Source: MPNP01 sp026709725 (lineage in GTDB: Bacteria > Pseudomonadota > Alphaproteobacteria > Rhodobacterales > Rhodobacteraceae). From it: 64,000 nt of DNA. The DNA is taken from positions 930,001-994,000 of the forward strand of contig OZ241384.1 of NCBI GenBank assembly GCA_965200805.1, given 5' to 3'. The position numbers were made by a program, and so were the translations under genes. A model generated the notes under the pieces. That model worked only from the letters and a program-made list of their open reading frames with translations. It ran no database searches and had not been told where the DNA came from. Within the stretch, counting starts at the first letter, position 1; the number at the start of each line of letters is the position of its first letter. Positions 19,088-27,410 of the stretch are shown here, in pieces.

Positions 19088-19887
19088 GGCACCTGTGGCT
19101 TCCCGCTGTTGAAGTTCAACCGGATTCCGCATTCATCGCGGATGATCGGTTCCTGATAATCCTCTTCAACGAGCCGGAGTTTCTTGCGGATTTCCGAGAG
19201 GTGGACATTGAGTTTGTGGGCATTGTCCCTGCTGTCATCACCCCAGATTTCCATCACCAGATCGCCCGCCGATATCGGCAGACCCCGTTGCCGGTACAGG
19301 CAGCCGATAATTTTGGATTTCATCGGATCAAGCGTTTGCTTCATGACATTGCTCCTGCTGCGCAGATTGTAGTCATACTGTTTGCTGTCAGCATAATAGA
19401 CCCAGGGGCCGAACTTGTAGCGGGCATAGTGCGAGGTCTCGCGAACCCGGAGTTCATAATTGATCCGGTTCAGGAATGTCTGGTGGTTCGCTATGGGCTT
19501 CTTCTCGTAGTGGTTCGCCAGACCAAGCTTGACCAGATTCTCCTCGCCCTTCGGGGCCAGCTTGTATTTGCCCGTAAGGATGATAATCGGCATTCCCGCA
19601 TCCAGTCTTCGAAGTTTTCGACAGGACTCCTCTGCCAGATACTCTGACCCCTCGCCCACCCGTGCCGGCATAAAGTCATCAAGGATCACCAGATCGGGAA
19701 GCACCCGCTCAACTGATCCCAGGGCCTGCTCAAGGTTTGCCGCCATCTCAACCTGCTCGATCCGATGGTCCTCAAGCTCCCGGTTCGCAAGAAGAAGTCC
19801 TGCGAGGCTGTTCCGCTGCGGTGCATCATCCTCAACAACCAGCATCGTCACTGGAACGAGATGCTTGTCGTCACCGTTTGTCATCAT
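19084..19887 (-). CDS. Response regulator with variant output domain (first of pair)
   Basis: A receiver (TMLVVEDDAPQR, Asp20-Asp21; phospho-site LVILDDFMP, Asp70; Lys in EKKPI) with an unusual loop after beta-3 (ARVGEGSEYLAEES). A C-terminal winged helix ends in HKLNVHLSEIRKKLRLVEED. The start is uncertain: ATG 19887 is taken because the receiver begins soon after it; a GTG at 19965 would add 26 residues. The downstream regulator overlaps it by four bases. Two coupled regulators with no kinase suggest signals from a distant hybrid kinase. Confidence 0.82.
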   Translation of the reverse strand: MMTNGDDKHLVPVTMLVVEDDAPQRNSLAGLLLANRELEDHRIEQVEMAANLEQALGSVERVLPDLVILDDFMPARVGEGSEYLAEESCRKLRRLDAGMPIIILTGKYKLAPKGEENLVKLGLANHYEKKPIANHQTFLNRINYELRVRETSHYARYKFGPWVYYADSKQYDYNLRSRSNVMKQTLDPMKSKIIGCLYRQRGLPISAGDLVMEIWGDDSRDNAHKLNVHLSEIRKKLRLVEEDYQEPIIRDECGIRLNFNSGKPQVP

Positions 19888-20094
19888 ACAACCCGATCTC
19901 TCATCACCCTCCGCTTTTTCAATGGATTGGCCCCTGCCGTCAAACAAATACTTCTTGACCGTCACCCGGTCGATCCCGAACCCGTCACCAACCGGTTCCA
20001 GCAGAAGAAGCCCCTGTCAGGATTTCAATTCCCCGACCCTCCCAAAGACCCGCATGGTCAGCCGACCCGCCGCCGCCTCCACCGAAAACCTCCC

Positions 20095-20447
20095 ATGCTT
20101 CGCCGCTTGCCACCAGCGCACCTGTTCTCTCACTCAGCGCTCCAACCCATGCGCAATCCGATTGCGGTGCCTGGAACACAGCATCATTCTTCGAAGCCGC
20201 GACCCGCACCGGTGTTGAATGCTGCATCGCATCAGGAGCCGACACTGAAGCGCGAGACGAATACGGCGGGACACCGCTCCGCCTTGCAGCGGGGTCTGGC
20301 ACTGCCGGGACTGTGAATGCGCTGCTTGCGGCGGGAGCTGATGCTGAGCGGGGTGCAGACGGCGGGACACCTCTCGATCATGCTGAAGAGAATGAGGCGG
20401 CAGAAGGCGCTGACGCCTACTGGCGCCTGAACGATGCGCGTTTCTGA
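20095..20447 (+). pseudogene. Ankyrin-repeat secreted protein, frameshifted N-terminus
   Basis: The frame ending at the TGA of 20445-20447 encodes two ankyrin repeats: ...CCIASGADTEARDEYGGTPLRLAA... and ALLAAGADAERGADGGTPLDHA. Before them comes APVLSLSAPTHAQSDCGAW, which reads like the end of a signal peptide. No ATG, GTG or TTG start exists in that frame; an ATG in another frame at 20095 starts MLRRL, a plausible signal-peptide start. A frameshift near 20105-20115 would join them. Ankyrin proteins mediate protein-protein contacts. It could instead be a gene fragment. Confidence 0.62.
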
Positions 20448-20576
20448 CAGGTCTTTCTGAAAGCGCGGAGGGTGTCAGACCGCACGGGGCGCCAGGGGGT
20501 CGGGCGGGCAGACCGGAGCCGTGACCGGCGGATCGGGTCCGCCCTGGGAGAGGTGCGGGAGTGTCGGGGGAGGGGA

Positions 20577-21191
20577 TCAGTTCCTGATCGGGGGACGGTT
20601 GGCCTGCAGGCACTGGCTGATGAAGGCGATGTGGGCTGTCTCTTCGATGATTTCAGCGATGTGCCGGGCGGCCATGAGCGTTTTGCCGACGCCGATGGCA
20701 CCATGATTGGCAAGAATGGCCCCGACGACACCGGGATCCCCGAATGCGGGATTCATCTCGTTCTCGGTCTGCGCACTGCCTCCCGGGGCGAGGGGAATGA
20801 GCGGGATCTGTCCGAGCTTGCTTCTGGACTGGACAGTGCAGCAGGGGATTGGCCGGTTGGCACAGGCAAAGCCTGTGGCCCAGGGGCTGTGACAGTGAAC
20901 AATGGCGCCGATATCATCTCGGAGATTGTAGAGACCAAGATGAAAACCGAGGTCTTTCGATGGTTTGCAGGATGACGGCTCAACCGTTCCGTCGAGATGG
21001 ACAATCTGGAGGTTTGCATGGCTGCATTCATTGAACCCGATCCCCGATGGTTTGATGATAATGACATCCCGGGCGGGCACCCGGATCGAGAGATTCCCTC
21101 CTGAGTTTGTCTGCAGGCCGCCGTCAAAGCACCGCCTGGCACAGGCAATCAGGGCATCCATCTCGGCAGTCAACTCTGTTGATTTTTTCAT
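20577..21191 (-). CDS. Class II aldolase/adducin family protein
   Basis: A 204-residue class II aldolase-fold protein. The zinc ligands are visible: His99 and His101 (IVHCHSPWATGFA) and His163 (ILANHGAIGVG); the N-terminal NSGGNLSIR and KPSGIGF phosphate-binding segments are present. The catalytic-base position usually Glu (KPSxE) is Asp80 here (KPSKDLGFH). It overlaps the UPF0261 gene by four bases, so the two act together, probably in retro-aldol cleavage or epimerisation of a phosphorylated sugar or sugar acid. Substrate unknown. Confidence 0.88.
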   Translation of the reverse strand: MKKSTELTAEMDALIACARRCFDGGLQTNSGGNLSIRVPARDVIIIKPSGIGFNECSHANLQIVHLDGTVEPSSCKPSKDLGFHLGLYNLRDDIGAIVHCHSPWATGFACANRPIPCCTVQSRSKLGQIPLIPLAPGGSAQTENEMNPAFGDPGVVGAILANHGAIGVGKTLMAARHIAEIIEETAHIAFISQCLQANRPPIRN

Positions 21192-22330
21192 GGCACATCT
21201 CCCTGTTGTCGGTCCAGAAGAGCACGAACGGCAATCTCAGCGGTTGCCGAGTCATTGATATGGCTGTCGATTCTCTGCACATCATAGGCAATGGCGGCTG
21301 CTTCAAGACATTCGGCGGATGTCTCGCGCAGGGCAGCATCCTCAATGGCACCACCCGGTCGATCTTCGTGGGAAAAGCCCCCCATCGGCAGGATCAGCAG
21401 GGTTTTTCCTGTGGCCTCATTCAATTCGGCGGCAAGGGCCGAGGCGACATGTGTCATTTCTTCCGGGGTCAGCTTGACGTGGGTGAAATGGCCTGAATGG
21501 CGATAGTGCGGCCGTCTGCGATAGGCAGGCTTGATCTGATCAAGCGGTCCGAGTCCAAGGAAATTCAAGCCCCCGGGCAGAACGATGCGTGGCAATGAAC
21601 CGGCAGCACGAAATCGATCCGGCATGGGTGCATGATCGCCCGCGAGCTGGATTCGGGTCATCTCATGGATGGTCATATCGATGGCTGCCGCCAGACGGCC
21701 TTCCCGGGCGAAGCGGGCAAATGCCGCACCACCGAAACCATTGGCGTGGAATGTCGTGACCTCATAACCTCTGGGCTGAAGACGGTTGATAATGGACTGG
21801 GCTGCCTTCCGGGTAACCCCAAGCGTTGTCATGCCGATTGATCCTGCCTGCCCCAGCCATACCGGGCCGCCTGCAACGAGGCCGGCAATCATCTCTGCTG
21901 CAGTGCCCAGGACGGACCGCACAGTGCCATTCAGGCCTTCCAGATCCACAACGGTGGGGATCATGACAATGAAATTGTCGGCGGCGGCGGCTCGCGGGTC
22001 AAATGGCAGGGGGCTGATGATGATTTTGGCAACTTCCATTGGCAGGGACTGCATGATTCTGAGAATGATGTCCCCGCCGGTTCCCCCGCCCAATCCCACC
22101 ACCGGGTGGTCGGGGCTGTGCTCTCCTGCGATTGTCGCCAAAGCTTGTGCAGCAGCAGACTCGATCTGCTGCTGCTTGTGGTCAACGGCATCAGGGATAG
22201 GGGACAGCGAGATATCCACCATATTGACATGGACATGACGGTCCTCAAGCGCTTTCTTCAGATAGCACGCTTCACTTGATTTTGTATTGAGGGTTGCCAG
22301 CAAGATCACCTCGTGCGCCCTTGAGGTCAT
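21188..22330 (-). CDS. Tm-1-like ATP-binding (UPF0261) protein
   Basis: A 380-residue member of UPF0261, related to the tomato Tm-1 N-terminal domain. Recognisable are ILLATLNTKSSE at the start, GLGGGTGGDIILRIMQSLP (about 79-97), ADNFIVMIPTVVDLEGLN, and PMGGFSHEDRPGG near residues 337-349. In bacteria these genes sit in sugar-acid catabolic operons and are thought to bind or phosphorylate a substrate. Here the gene lies between a class II aldolase gene and the remains of a sugar ABC permease, all overlapping by four bases. Confidence 0.88.
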   Translation of the reverse strand: MTSRAHEVILLATLNTKSSEACYLKKALEDRHVHVNMVDISLSPIPDAVDHKQQQIESAAAQALATIAGEHSPDHPVVGLGGGTGGDIILRIMQSLPMEVAKIIISPLPFDPRAAAADNFIVMIPTVVDLEGLNGTVRSVLGTAAEMIAGLVAGGPVWLGQAGSIGMTTLGVTRKAAQSIINRLQPRGYEVTTFHANGFGGAAFARFAREGRLAAAIDMTIHEMTRIQLAGDHAPMPDRFRAAGSLPRIVLPGGLNFLGLGPLDQIKPAYRRRPHYRHSGHFTHVKLTPEEMTHVASALAAELNEATGKTLLILPMGGFSHEDRPGGAIEDAALRETSAECLEAAAIAYDVQRIDSHINDSATAEIAVRALLDRQQGDVP

Positions 22331-22866
22331 GATGCGTATCCTTTGACCGCGGCGGCTGCCGTCCCTGCCATGATCTGTCGGGGCACGAACCGGGCGAGGG
22401 CGATTGGTGGAATGGCCCGCAGCATCCCTGTGGCCATGACAGGGCCACGCTCAATGCTGAGCCCGGGCATGGTGTTGGCGCTCAGGAAGGGGACGGTTCT
22501 GGTGTGGCGGTCGGGCAACGGGGAGGCGGGCAGATACCCATTCCATGTCATCCGGAAGGCAAGGATGGCCACAACGACCGGGCCGGGCTTGATCACCACC
22601 AGGGCGATCTTGCAGCAGACCTGAAACAGCCCCGCGGTGGCGACCCGGGCAGCCTCTTCCAGTGATTGCGGGATCCGGATGACGAATGACAGGTTCATCG
22701 CGACATAGATAGGAATCATCTCTGAATGGGCACCCGCCAAGGATACATCACACCGACAACCAGGAGCATCACGGATGAACTCACCAGCAGGCATTGATCT
22801 GTCGATGCGGAATTCATTATTCCAGAGACCGGAAACCGGCGCAAGGAGGACTGCGGGCGGGATCAT
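22327..22866 (-). pseudogene. Decayed MalG-type sugar ABC permease
   Basis: The frame retains the C-terminal half of a CUT1 permease: RMIPPAVLLAPV at the start, the EAA loop as IPQSLEEAARVATAGLFQV, a WNGYLP segment, and the terminal IMAGTAAAAVKG close to the usual family ending. The transmembrane stretches between are broken by charged residues and prolines, the EAA Gly/Asp pattern is altered, and the N-terminal third is missing; 22867-23100 shows only scrambled remains. No binding-protein or ATPase gene lies nearby. It still overlaps UPF0261 by four bases, the scar of an operon that once included a transporter. Confidence 0.72.
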
Positions 22867-23200
22867 ACGAAGGCTGGGTGTCGTCAGGGATCAGTGTCAT
22901 GTCGAATAAATCGAAGGTGAGCGGGCACATAGACCGGCATGCACCCGATCACAAGCGTCACATGGACCATGTTCCTGCGGACTTTCTGACGCATCAGGGC
23001 CAGTTTGCATCGCATCCGTCTGCACAGTTTGGTCTCAGGAGTCGAGGGGGATTTATCGAACTGTCCCTGGCAGGGGCGCGGGCCATGGCAACTGTCTGAC
23101 ATTGACTCCCCGGGCAATTCCCCGGGTTTGTGATACAGAAACAGAGTCATGTATGCAAATGACGTACCCGCATATGCAATCGTGATTTGAGGGGGTATCT
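22867..23200. other. Intergenic stretch with permease remains and hairpin
   Basis: No intact gene is seen. The minus strand may hold scrambled N-terminal codons of the decayed permease. At 23106-23124 two CCCGGG blocks separated by six bases can form a short hairpin followed by TTTGTG; it is a weak terminator candidate. The promoter of the 23201 gene should lie here. Confidence 0.4.
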
Positions 23201-24133
23201 ATGGGCGTTGCAGAAACAAAAATCTATCCGATCAACACGGGATGGTTACATGGAGATCTTGGGACCTACATTTTCTGGAAGGGTCCCGCCGGGAAAAAGA
23301 AATGGCAGCCGGTCTATTGTCACTATGTCGACACGGGTACCCACCGGGTGCTGATTGACACCGGCCTTCCCGACCAGCAGCGGGCCTCGCAGTATCATCA
23401 CAATTGTGAAAAGCGTGGCTGTCTTCAGGTTCATGAGCATCTGCAGCAGGTTCTGGGCATTCACCCTGACAGTATTGATGCCATTCTCTTTACACACCTG
23501 CACTGGGACCATGTGCAGAACATGAAAGCATTCCGCAATGCCCGCTATATCGCCCCGAAAGCGGAAATCGAAATGGCCTTCAATCCCCTGCCCCTGTACT
23601 ATCGGACCTATGAATCGGGCTGTCTTGGCATCGAGCCGGCCTATGCCGGCTGCACATTTGAAATGGTCGACGATGAATGTGAGATACTGCCCGGTCTGAC
23701 GATGTTTCATACGCCCGGCCATTCCGTTGGCCACATGGCAGTGTCTGTTGCCACCACAGCTGGCGACATCGTGATCTGTGGTGATGCCATTTTTGAAGAG
23801 CGCAACCTCGAGCCCAACCCTGCCGAAAGATGGCGATTCTGGGTTCCGGCGCGTTTTGTCAACAGTTATGAAGGCTGGAGGTCGGTCGAAGAGATCGACA
23901 AGCGGGCCGATTATGTCCTCCCCTGTCATGATGACATCGCAAACAGTCGTTCCGATGTTTTCCCCTATGAGGGCATGCCGGTCCGGAAACGCCGTCAGGT
24001 CATTCCCGGCTATCACTTCTACTTCGGCGATATGCCCGGTGGAGCCACCGGAGCGGTGGCTCCATCAATGCCACCGGATGAGGTGGAGGCCTATATTGCG
24101 GGGCTGGCTGATCCCAGTTCCATGGCTGATTGA
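23201..24133 (+). CDS. Metallo-beta-lactamase fold hydrolase, lactonase-like
   Basis: A 310-residue MBL-fold enzyme with the metal motif THLHWDH (residues 98-104), HTPGHSVGHMAV with the third His, and GDAIFEE with the bridging Asp. The layout is that of the N-acyl homoserine lactonase-like group, which opens lactones. In this setting, seven bases before a HAD phosphatase, aldolase and kinase genes, a sugar lactonase role is a reasonable guess; quorum quenching is the alternative. Confidence 0.85.
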   Translation: MGVAETKIYPINTGWLHGDLGTYIFWKGPAGKKKWQPVYCHYVDTGTHRVLIDTGLPDQQRASQYHHNCEKRGCLQVHEHLQQVLGIHPDSIDAILFTHLHWDHVQNMKAFRNARYIAPKAEIEMAFNPLPLYYRTYESGCLGIEPAYAGCTFEMVDDECEILPGLTMFHTPGHSVGHMAVSVATTAGDIVICGDAIFEERNLEPNPAERWRFWVPARFVNSYEGWRSVEEIDKRADYVLPCHDDIANSRSDVFPYEGMPVRKRRQVIPGYHFYFGDMPGGATGAVAPSMPPDEVEAYIAGLADPSSMAD

Positions 24134-24139
24134 CCCCCT

Positions 24140-24985
24140 GTGACCACTGCAATTCAATCGCTGACTGAGATTGCCGACGGTTATGATGCCATCGTCCTTG
24201 ATCAATGGGGCGTCCTCCACAACGGCAGCACACCCTACCCGGGTGTGGCTGATGCCCTGAAGTCCATCACTGCCGCCGGACACCGGCTTGCCATCCTGTC
24301 CAATTCCGGCAAGCGCGCCGACCCGAATGCGGATCGTATCAGACAGATGGGATTTGCATCGGGATTATTCACGACCGTCATGACAGCCGGAGAGGCCCTC
24401 TGGCATGATGTCAAAACCGGGAGTGTTCCCCACCGGTCTTTCCATGTCATCGAGAGCAGGCAGGGGGATGCAACCCGCTGGGCGGAAGGGCTTGATATCG
24501 GCATGGGTTGCGACATCAGGACAGCCGATGCCGTCCTTTTGATGGGTCTGCCGGATGATACGACCCTGATGCCCTGGCAGCCGGTCCTTGATGCGGCCGG
24601 AGATCGGAACCTGACCGTCTATTGTTCCAACCCGGATCATATCGCCCCACGGGCCGGAGGTCGGACGGTGCTCTCACCCGGTGCCCTGGCAAGGGAATAT
24701 GAGCAGCTGGGGGGAGATGTCGTCTACTATGGCAAACCACACCCGCAGGTCTTTATCACACTTGCGGATGTCATGCAGGCCGCGCCGGAAGACCTGTTGA
24801 TGGTTGGCGACAGCCCGGATCATGACATCAGGGGGGCAAATGCGGTCGGTTGGGACAGTGTGCTGGTTTTTGGGGGATTGCTGCAGGATATGCTGACCCA
24901 TGATGATCCGGTTCATTCCCTGGTTGCGCTCTGCAATGACCGGAATCTCCCATTGCCGGACTACACAATTGAATTGCTCAGGTAA
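24140..24985 (+). CDS. HAD superfamily class IIA phosphatase
   Basis: A 281-residue class IIA HAD hydrolase of the TIGR01459 type. Motif I is VLDQWGVLHNG: nucleophile Asp21 is present, but the usual +2 acid is Trp, as in this subfamily. SNSGKR is motif II, GKPHP holds the motif III Lys, and VGDSPDHDI is motif IV. The start is GTG. The stop overlaps the next ATG (TAATG). Likely a sugar phosphate or polyol phosphate phosphatase in the operon. Confidence 0.88.
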   Translation: MTTAIQSLTEIADGYDAIVLDQWGVLHNGSTPYPGVADALKSITAAGHRLAILSNSGKRADPNADRIRQMGFASGLFTTVMTAGEALWHDVKTGSVPHRSFHVIESRQGDATRWAEGLDIGMGCDIRTADAVLLMGLPDDTTLMPWQPVLDAAGDRNLTVYCSNPDHIAPRAGGRTVLSPGALAREYEQLGGDVVYYGKPHPQVFITLADVMQAAPEDLLMVGDSPDHDIRGANAVGWDSVLVFGGLLQDMLTHDDPVHSLVALCNDRNLPLPDYTIELLR

Positions 24986-25944
24986 TGGCATCCCCTGATC
25001 CCGAATTCCTTGCTCTCTCGGCTGTGCTTGGCAGTGATCCGTTGCAGGTCCAGGGCGCGGGCGGCAATACATCCGTCAAGAATGACAGAGATCTCTGGGT
25101 GAAGGCATCAGGAACAAGGCTCGCCGATGCCCAATCAGACGAGATCTTTGTCAGAATCCCGCTTGCCGACATCCGATCAAAATTTGCCGAGTGGGAAAAT
25201 GATCCGACTGGAGATCTCACGCTGGAGGCAGTCAAGGGTTTACGGCCATCAATCGAAACAACGTTTCATGGCATGCTGGACCATGTTTATGTCATCCATA
25301 CGCATTCCATTGCGACATTGATTCATGCCATCAGTCCGGATGGCCGTGCCCGGCTCGCAACAAAACTCGCCGGACTTCCCTACGCCCGGATTCCCTACAC
25401 CAAGCCCGGCCCTGGACTGACACAGGAAATCATGAGCCGCCGGACAGAGACAACACAGGTGTTCATTCTGTACAATCACGGATTGATCTGTTGTGGTGAC
25501 AGGATTGATGCAGTTCGCACACTGCTCCGAAGTGTCGAGGAGCGGCTCTTCATGCCGCCTCGTCAGCAAACCGGTTTTCATCCTGATCAAAGCCCCGAGG
25601 CGGGCTATCACTGGTCTCCTCACAGCTGGCTTGCGCAGGATGGGAAAATCACCTCACTGCTGCTTAAGGGAAGCTACTACCCTGACCATGTTGTCTTTCT
25701 GGGACCCACCCGGCACACAGCGATGCACTCCGGACACCCGCCAATCCTCATAAAAGACGGAGTCGGGATCCTTGTCCGCAACAATGCAACACCAGCCCAG
25801 CGTGCCATGCTGCAATGCCTGGCCGATGTCATGCAACGCATCCCGCTGGACTGGGATGCGGAACCGATCGGGGCGGCAGCTGAAGCCGAATTACTGGACT
25901 GGGATGCGGAAAAATATCGACAGGCAATGGCAAGACAGCCATGA
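24985..25944 (+). CDS. Class II aldolase family protein (long form)
   Basis: A 319-residue class II aldolase. GAGGNTSVK (residues 24-32) and KASGT form the phosphate site; Glu91 (PSIETTFH) is the base; His105 and His107 (VIHTHSIA) and His165 (LYNHGL) are zinc ligands. The length and GAGGNTS start recall the aldolase half of rhamnulose-1-phosphate aldolase/dehydrogenase fusions, but no dehydrogenase domain follows. It overlaps the kinase gene by four bases, which points to cleavage of the kinase product. Confidence 0.88.
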   Translation: MASPDPEFLALSAVLGSDPLQVQGAGGNTSVKNDRDLWVKASGTRLADAQSDEIFVRIPLADIRSKFAEWENDPTGDLTLEAVKGLRPSIETTFHGMLDHVYVIHTHSIATLIHAISPDGRARLATKLAGLPYARIPYTKPGPGLTQEIMSRRTETTQVFILYNHGLICCGDRIDAVRTLLRSVEERLFMPPRQQTGFHPDQSPEAGYHWSPHSWLAQDGKITSLLLKGSYYPDHVVFLGPTRHTAMHSGHPPILIKDGVGILVRNNATPAQRAMLQCLADVMQRIPLDWDAEPIGAAAEAELLDWDAEKYRQAMARQP

Positions 25945-27212
25945 CGCTGGCACTCGGAGTGGACGTCGGGACATCCGGAATACGAACCGCTGTTATTGAC
26001 AGGACAGGAACCCCTGTCGCCATGGCCCGTGTGATCCATGCTGCCCAGGATCCCCGAAAGATCAATGCCGAACGGTGGTGGCAGAGCGTCGTGGACTGCC
26101 TTGAGATCCAGATGGAGGGACTCCGCGACGAGGGATGCGATCCCCGTGACATTATCGGCATATCTGTCGATGGGACATCCGGCACCATGGTGCTCACTGA
26201 TGTCAACCTCAAACCCGTCACCAGAGCACTGATGTACAACTCAAAAGGTTTTGAATCTGAAGCTGCCATTGTTGACAGATTTGCGCCCGCGCATCACATA
26301 ACACGGGGATCGTCATCGTCCCTGGCCCGCGCCCTGCGGCTCTGGCATGAGGTTGATACGTCACAGGCAGCGCACCTTCTGCATCAGGCAGACTATATTC
26401 TGGCCAAACTGACAGGAGAAGGGGGCGAGTCAGATGTCAACAACGCCCTCAAGACCGGTGTCGACCCGGTCACGTGTCAATGGCCGGACTGGATTGCCGA
26501 AACCGGCATTGCCATGCGGCTCTTCCCCAAAGCCCGGGATGTTGGCACCGCCATTGCACCCCTGCGATCATCACTTGCAACAAGACTTGGACTTGCTCCT
26601 TCTGTCATCGTTCATGCCGGAACAACCGACAGCATTGCCGCATTTCTTTCCTGCACCAATCCTGAACCGGGAATCGCCGTCACATCCCTTGGGACCACCC
26701 TTGCCGTCAAAACCGTCTCGAACTGCCGGGTCGAGAATCATGATCTCGGCCTCTATTCCCATCGCCTTGGCACTGTCTGGCTCGCCGGGGGTGCATCCAA
26801 TACCGGGGGCGGTGTCCTTCGATCATTCTTTACCACCGATGAAATCACCGCATTGAGTGCACAGATTGATCCTGCCAGTCCCACTGGCCTGGACTACTAC
26901 CCCCTGCCCGGACCCGGGGAACGATTTCCGATCAATGACCCCGATCTCCACCCCCGACTTGTACCGCGTCCTCCCGATAATGTTACATTTCTCCAGGGCA
27001 TTCTCGAAGGAATTGCCGCGATCGAATCCCGCTCCTATGCTGCGATCAGAGACTCTGGCGGCGATTGGCCAACTGCAATCTACACAGCCGGGGGCGGTGC
27101 GGAAAACCCCGCCTGGACTGCAATCCGATCCCGGCTTCTTGGTATCCCGCTGCACCCGGCCCGACATACAGAGGCCGCGATCGGTGCGGCCCGTCTTGTG
27201 TTCAGAGGCTGA
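25941..27212 (+). CDS. FGGY-family carbohydrate kinase
   Basis: A 423-residue sugar kinase with the ASKHA fold: LGVDVGTSGIRTAVID at the N-terminus (phosphate 1), SVDGTSGTMVLTD, HAGTTDSIAAFLS and SLGTTLAVK in the middle, and YTAGGGAENPAW in the adenosine motif. The catalytic Asp is probably in the TDS stretch. Family members phosphorylate xylulose, ribulose, glycerol or related polyols. Last gene of the plus-strand catabolic operon (MBL, HAD, aldolase, kinase). Confidence 0.92.
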   Translation: MTLALGVDVGTSGIRTAVIDRTGTPVAMARVIHAAQDPRKINAERWWQSVVDCLEIQMEGLRDEGCDPRDIIGISVDGTSGTMVLTDVNLKPVTRALMYNSKGFESEAAIVDRFAPAHHITRGSSSSLARALRLWHEVDTSQAAHLLHQADYILAKLTGEGGESDVNNALKTGVDPVTCQWPDWIAETGIAMRLFPKARDVGTAIAPLRSSLATRLGLAPSVIVHAGTTDSIAAFLSCTNPEPGIAVTSLGTTLAVKTVSNCRVENHDLGLYSHRLGTVWLAGGASNTGGGVLRSFFTTDEITALSAQIDPASPTGLDYYPLPGPGERFPINDPDLHPRLVPRPPDNVTFLQGILEGIAAIESRSYAAIRDSGGDWPTAIYTAGGGAENPAWTAIRSRLLGIPLHPARHTEAAIGAARLVFRG

Positions 27213-27410
27213 AGCAGATTGCCATTCCAGGCAGAACCCTGCGCCAATCAAGGGATTCATGTCATCCGGGAGTGCATGATTCACAACAATTGAGGCTCAT
27301 TTTTGGTTTGGGAACCTGCAAGCCCGTCGCATTGAATCCAGCGGTGAAATGGCAATCAGTGACCTGAATCTCTATAGTGAGGAGCGAACATCTCAGGAGA
27401 GGAACAGACG

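Noticed and set aside
23106..23124. Paired CCCGGG blocks as a strong terminator
   Set aside because: Stem is only six bp and the T run is poor; kept only as a weak note in the gap entry.
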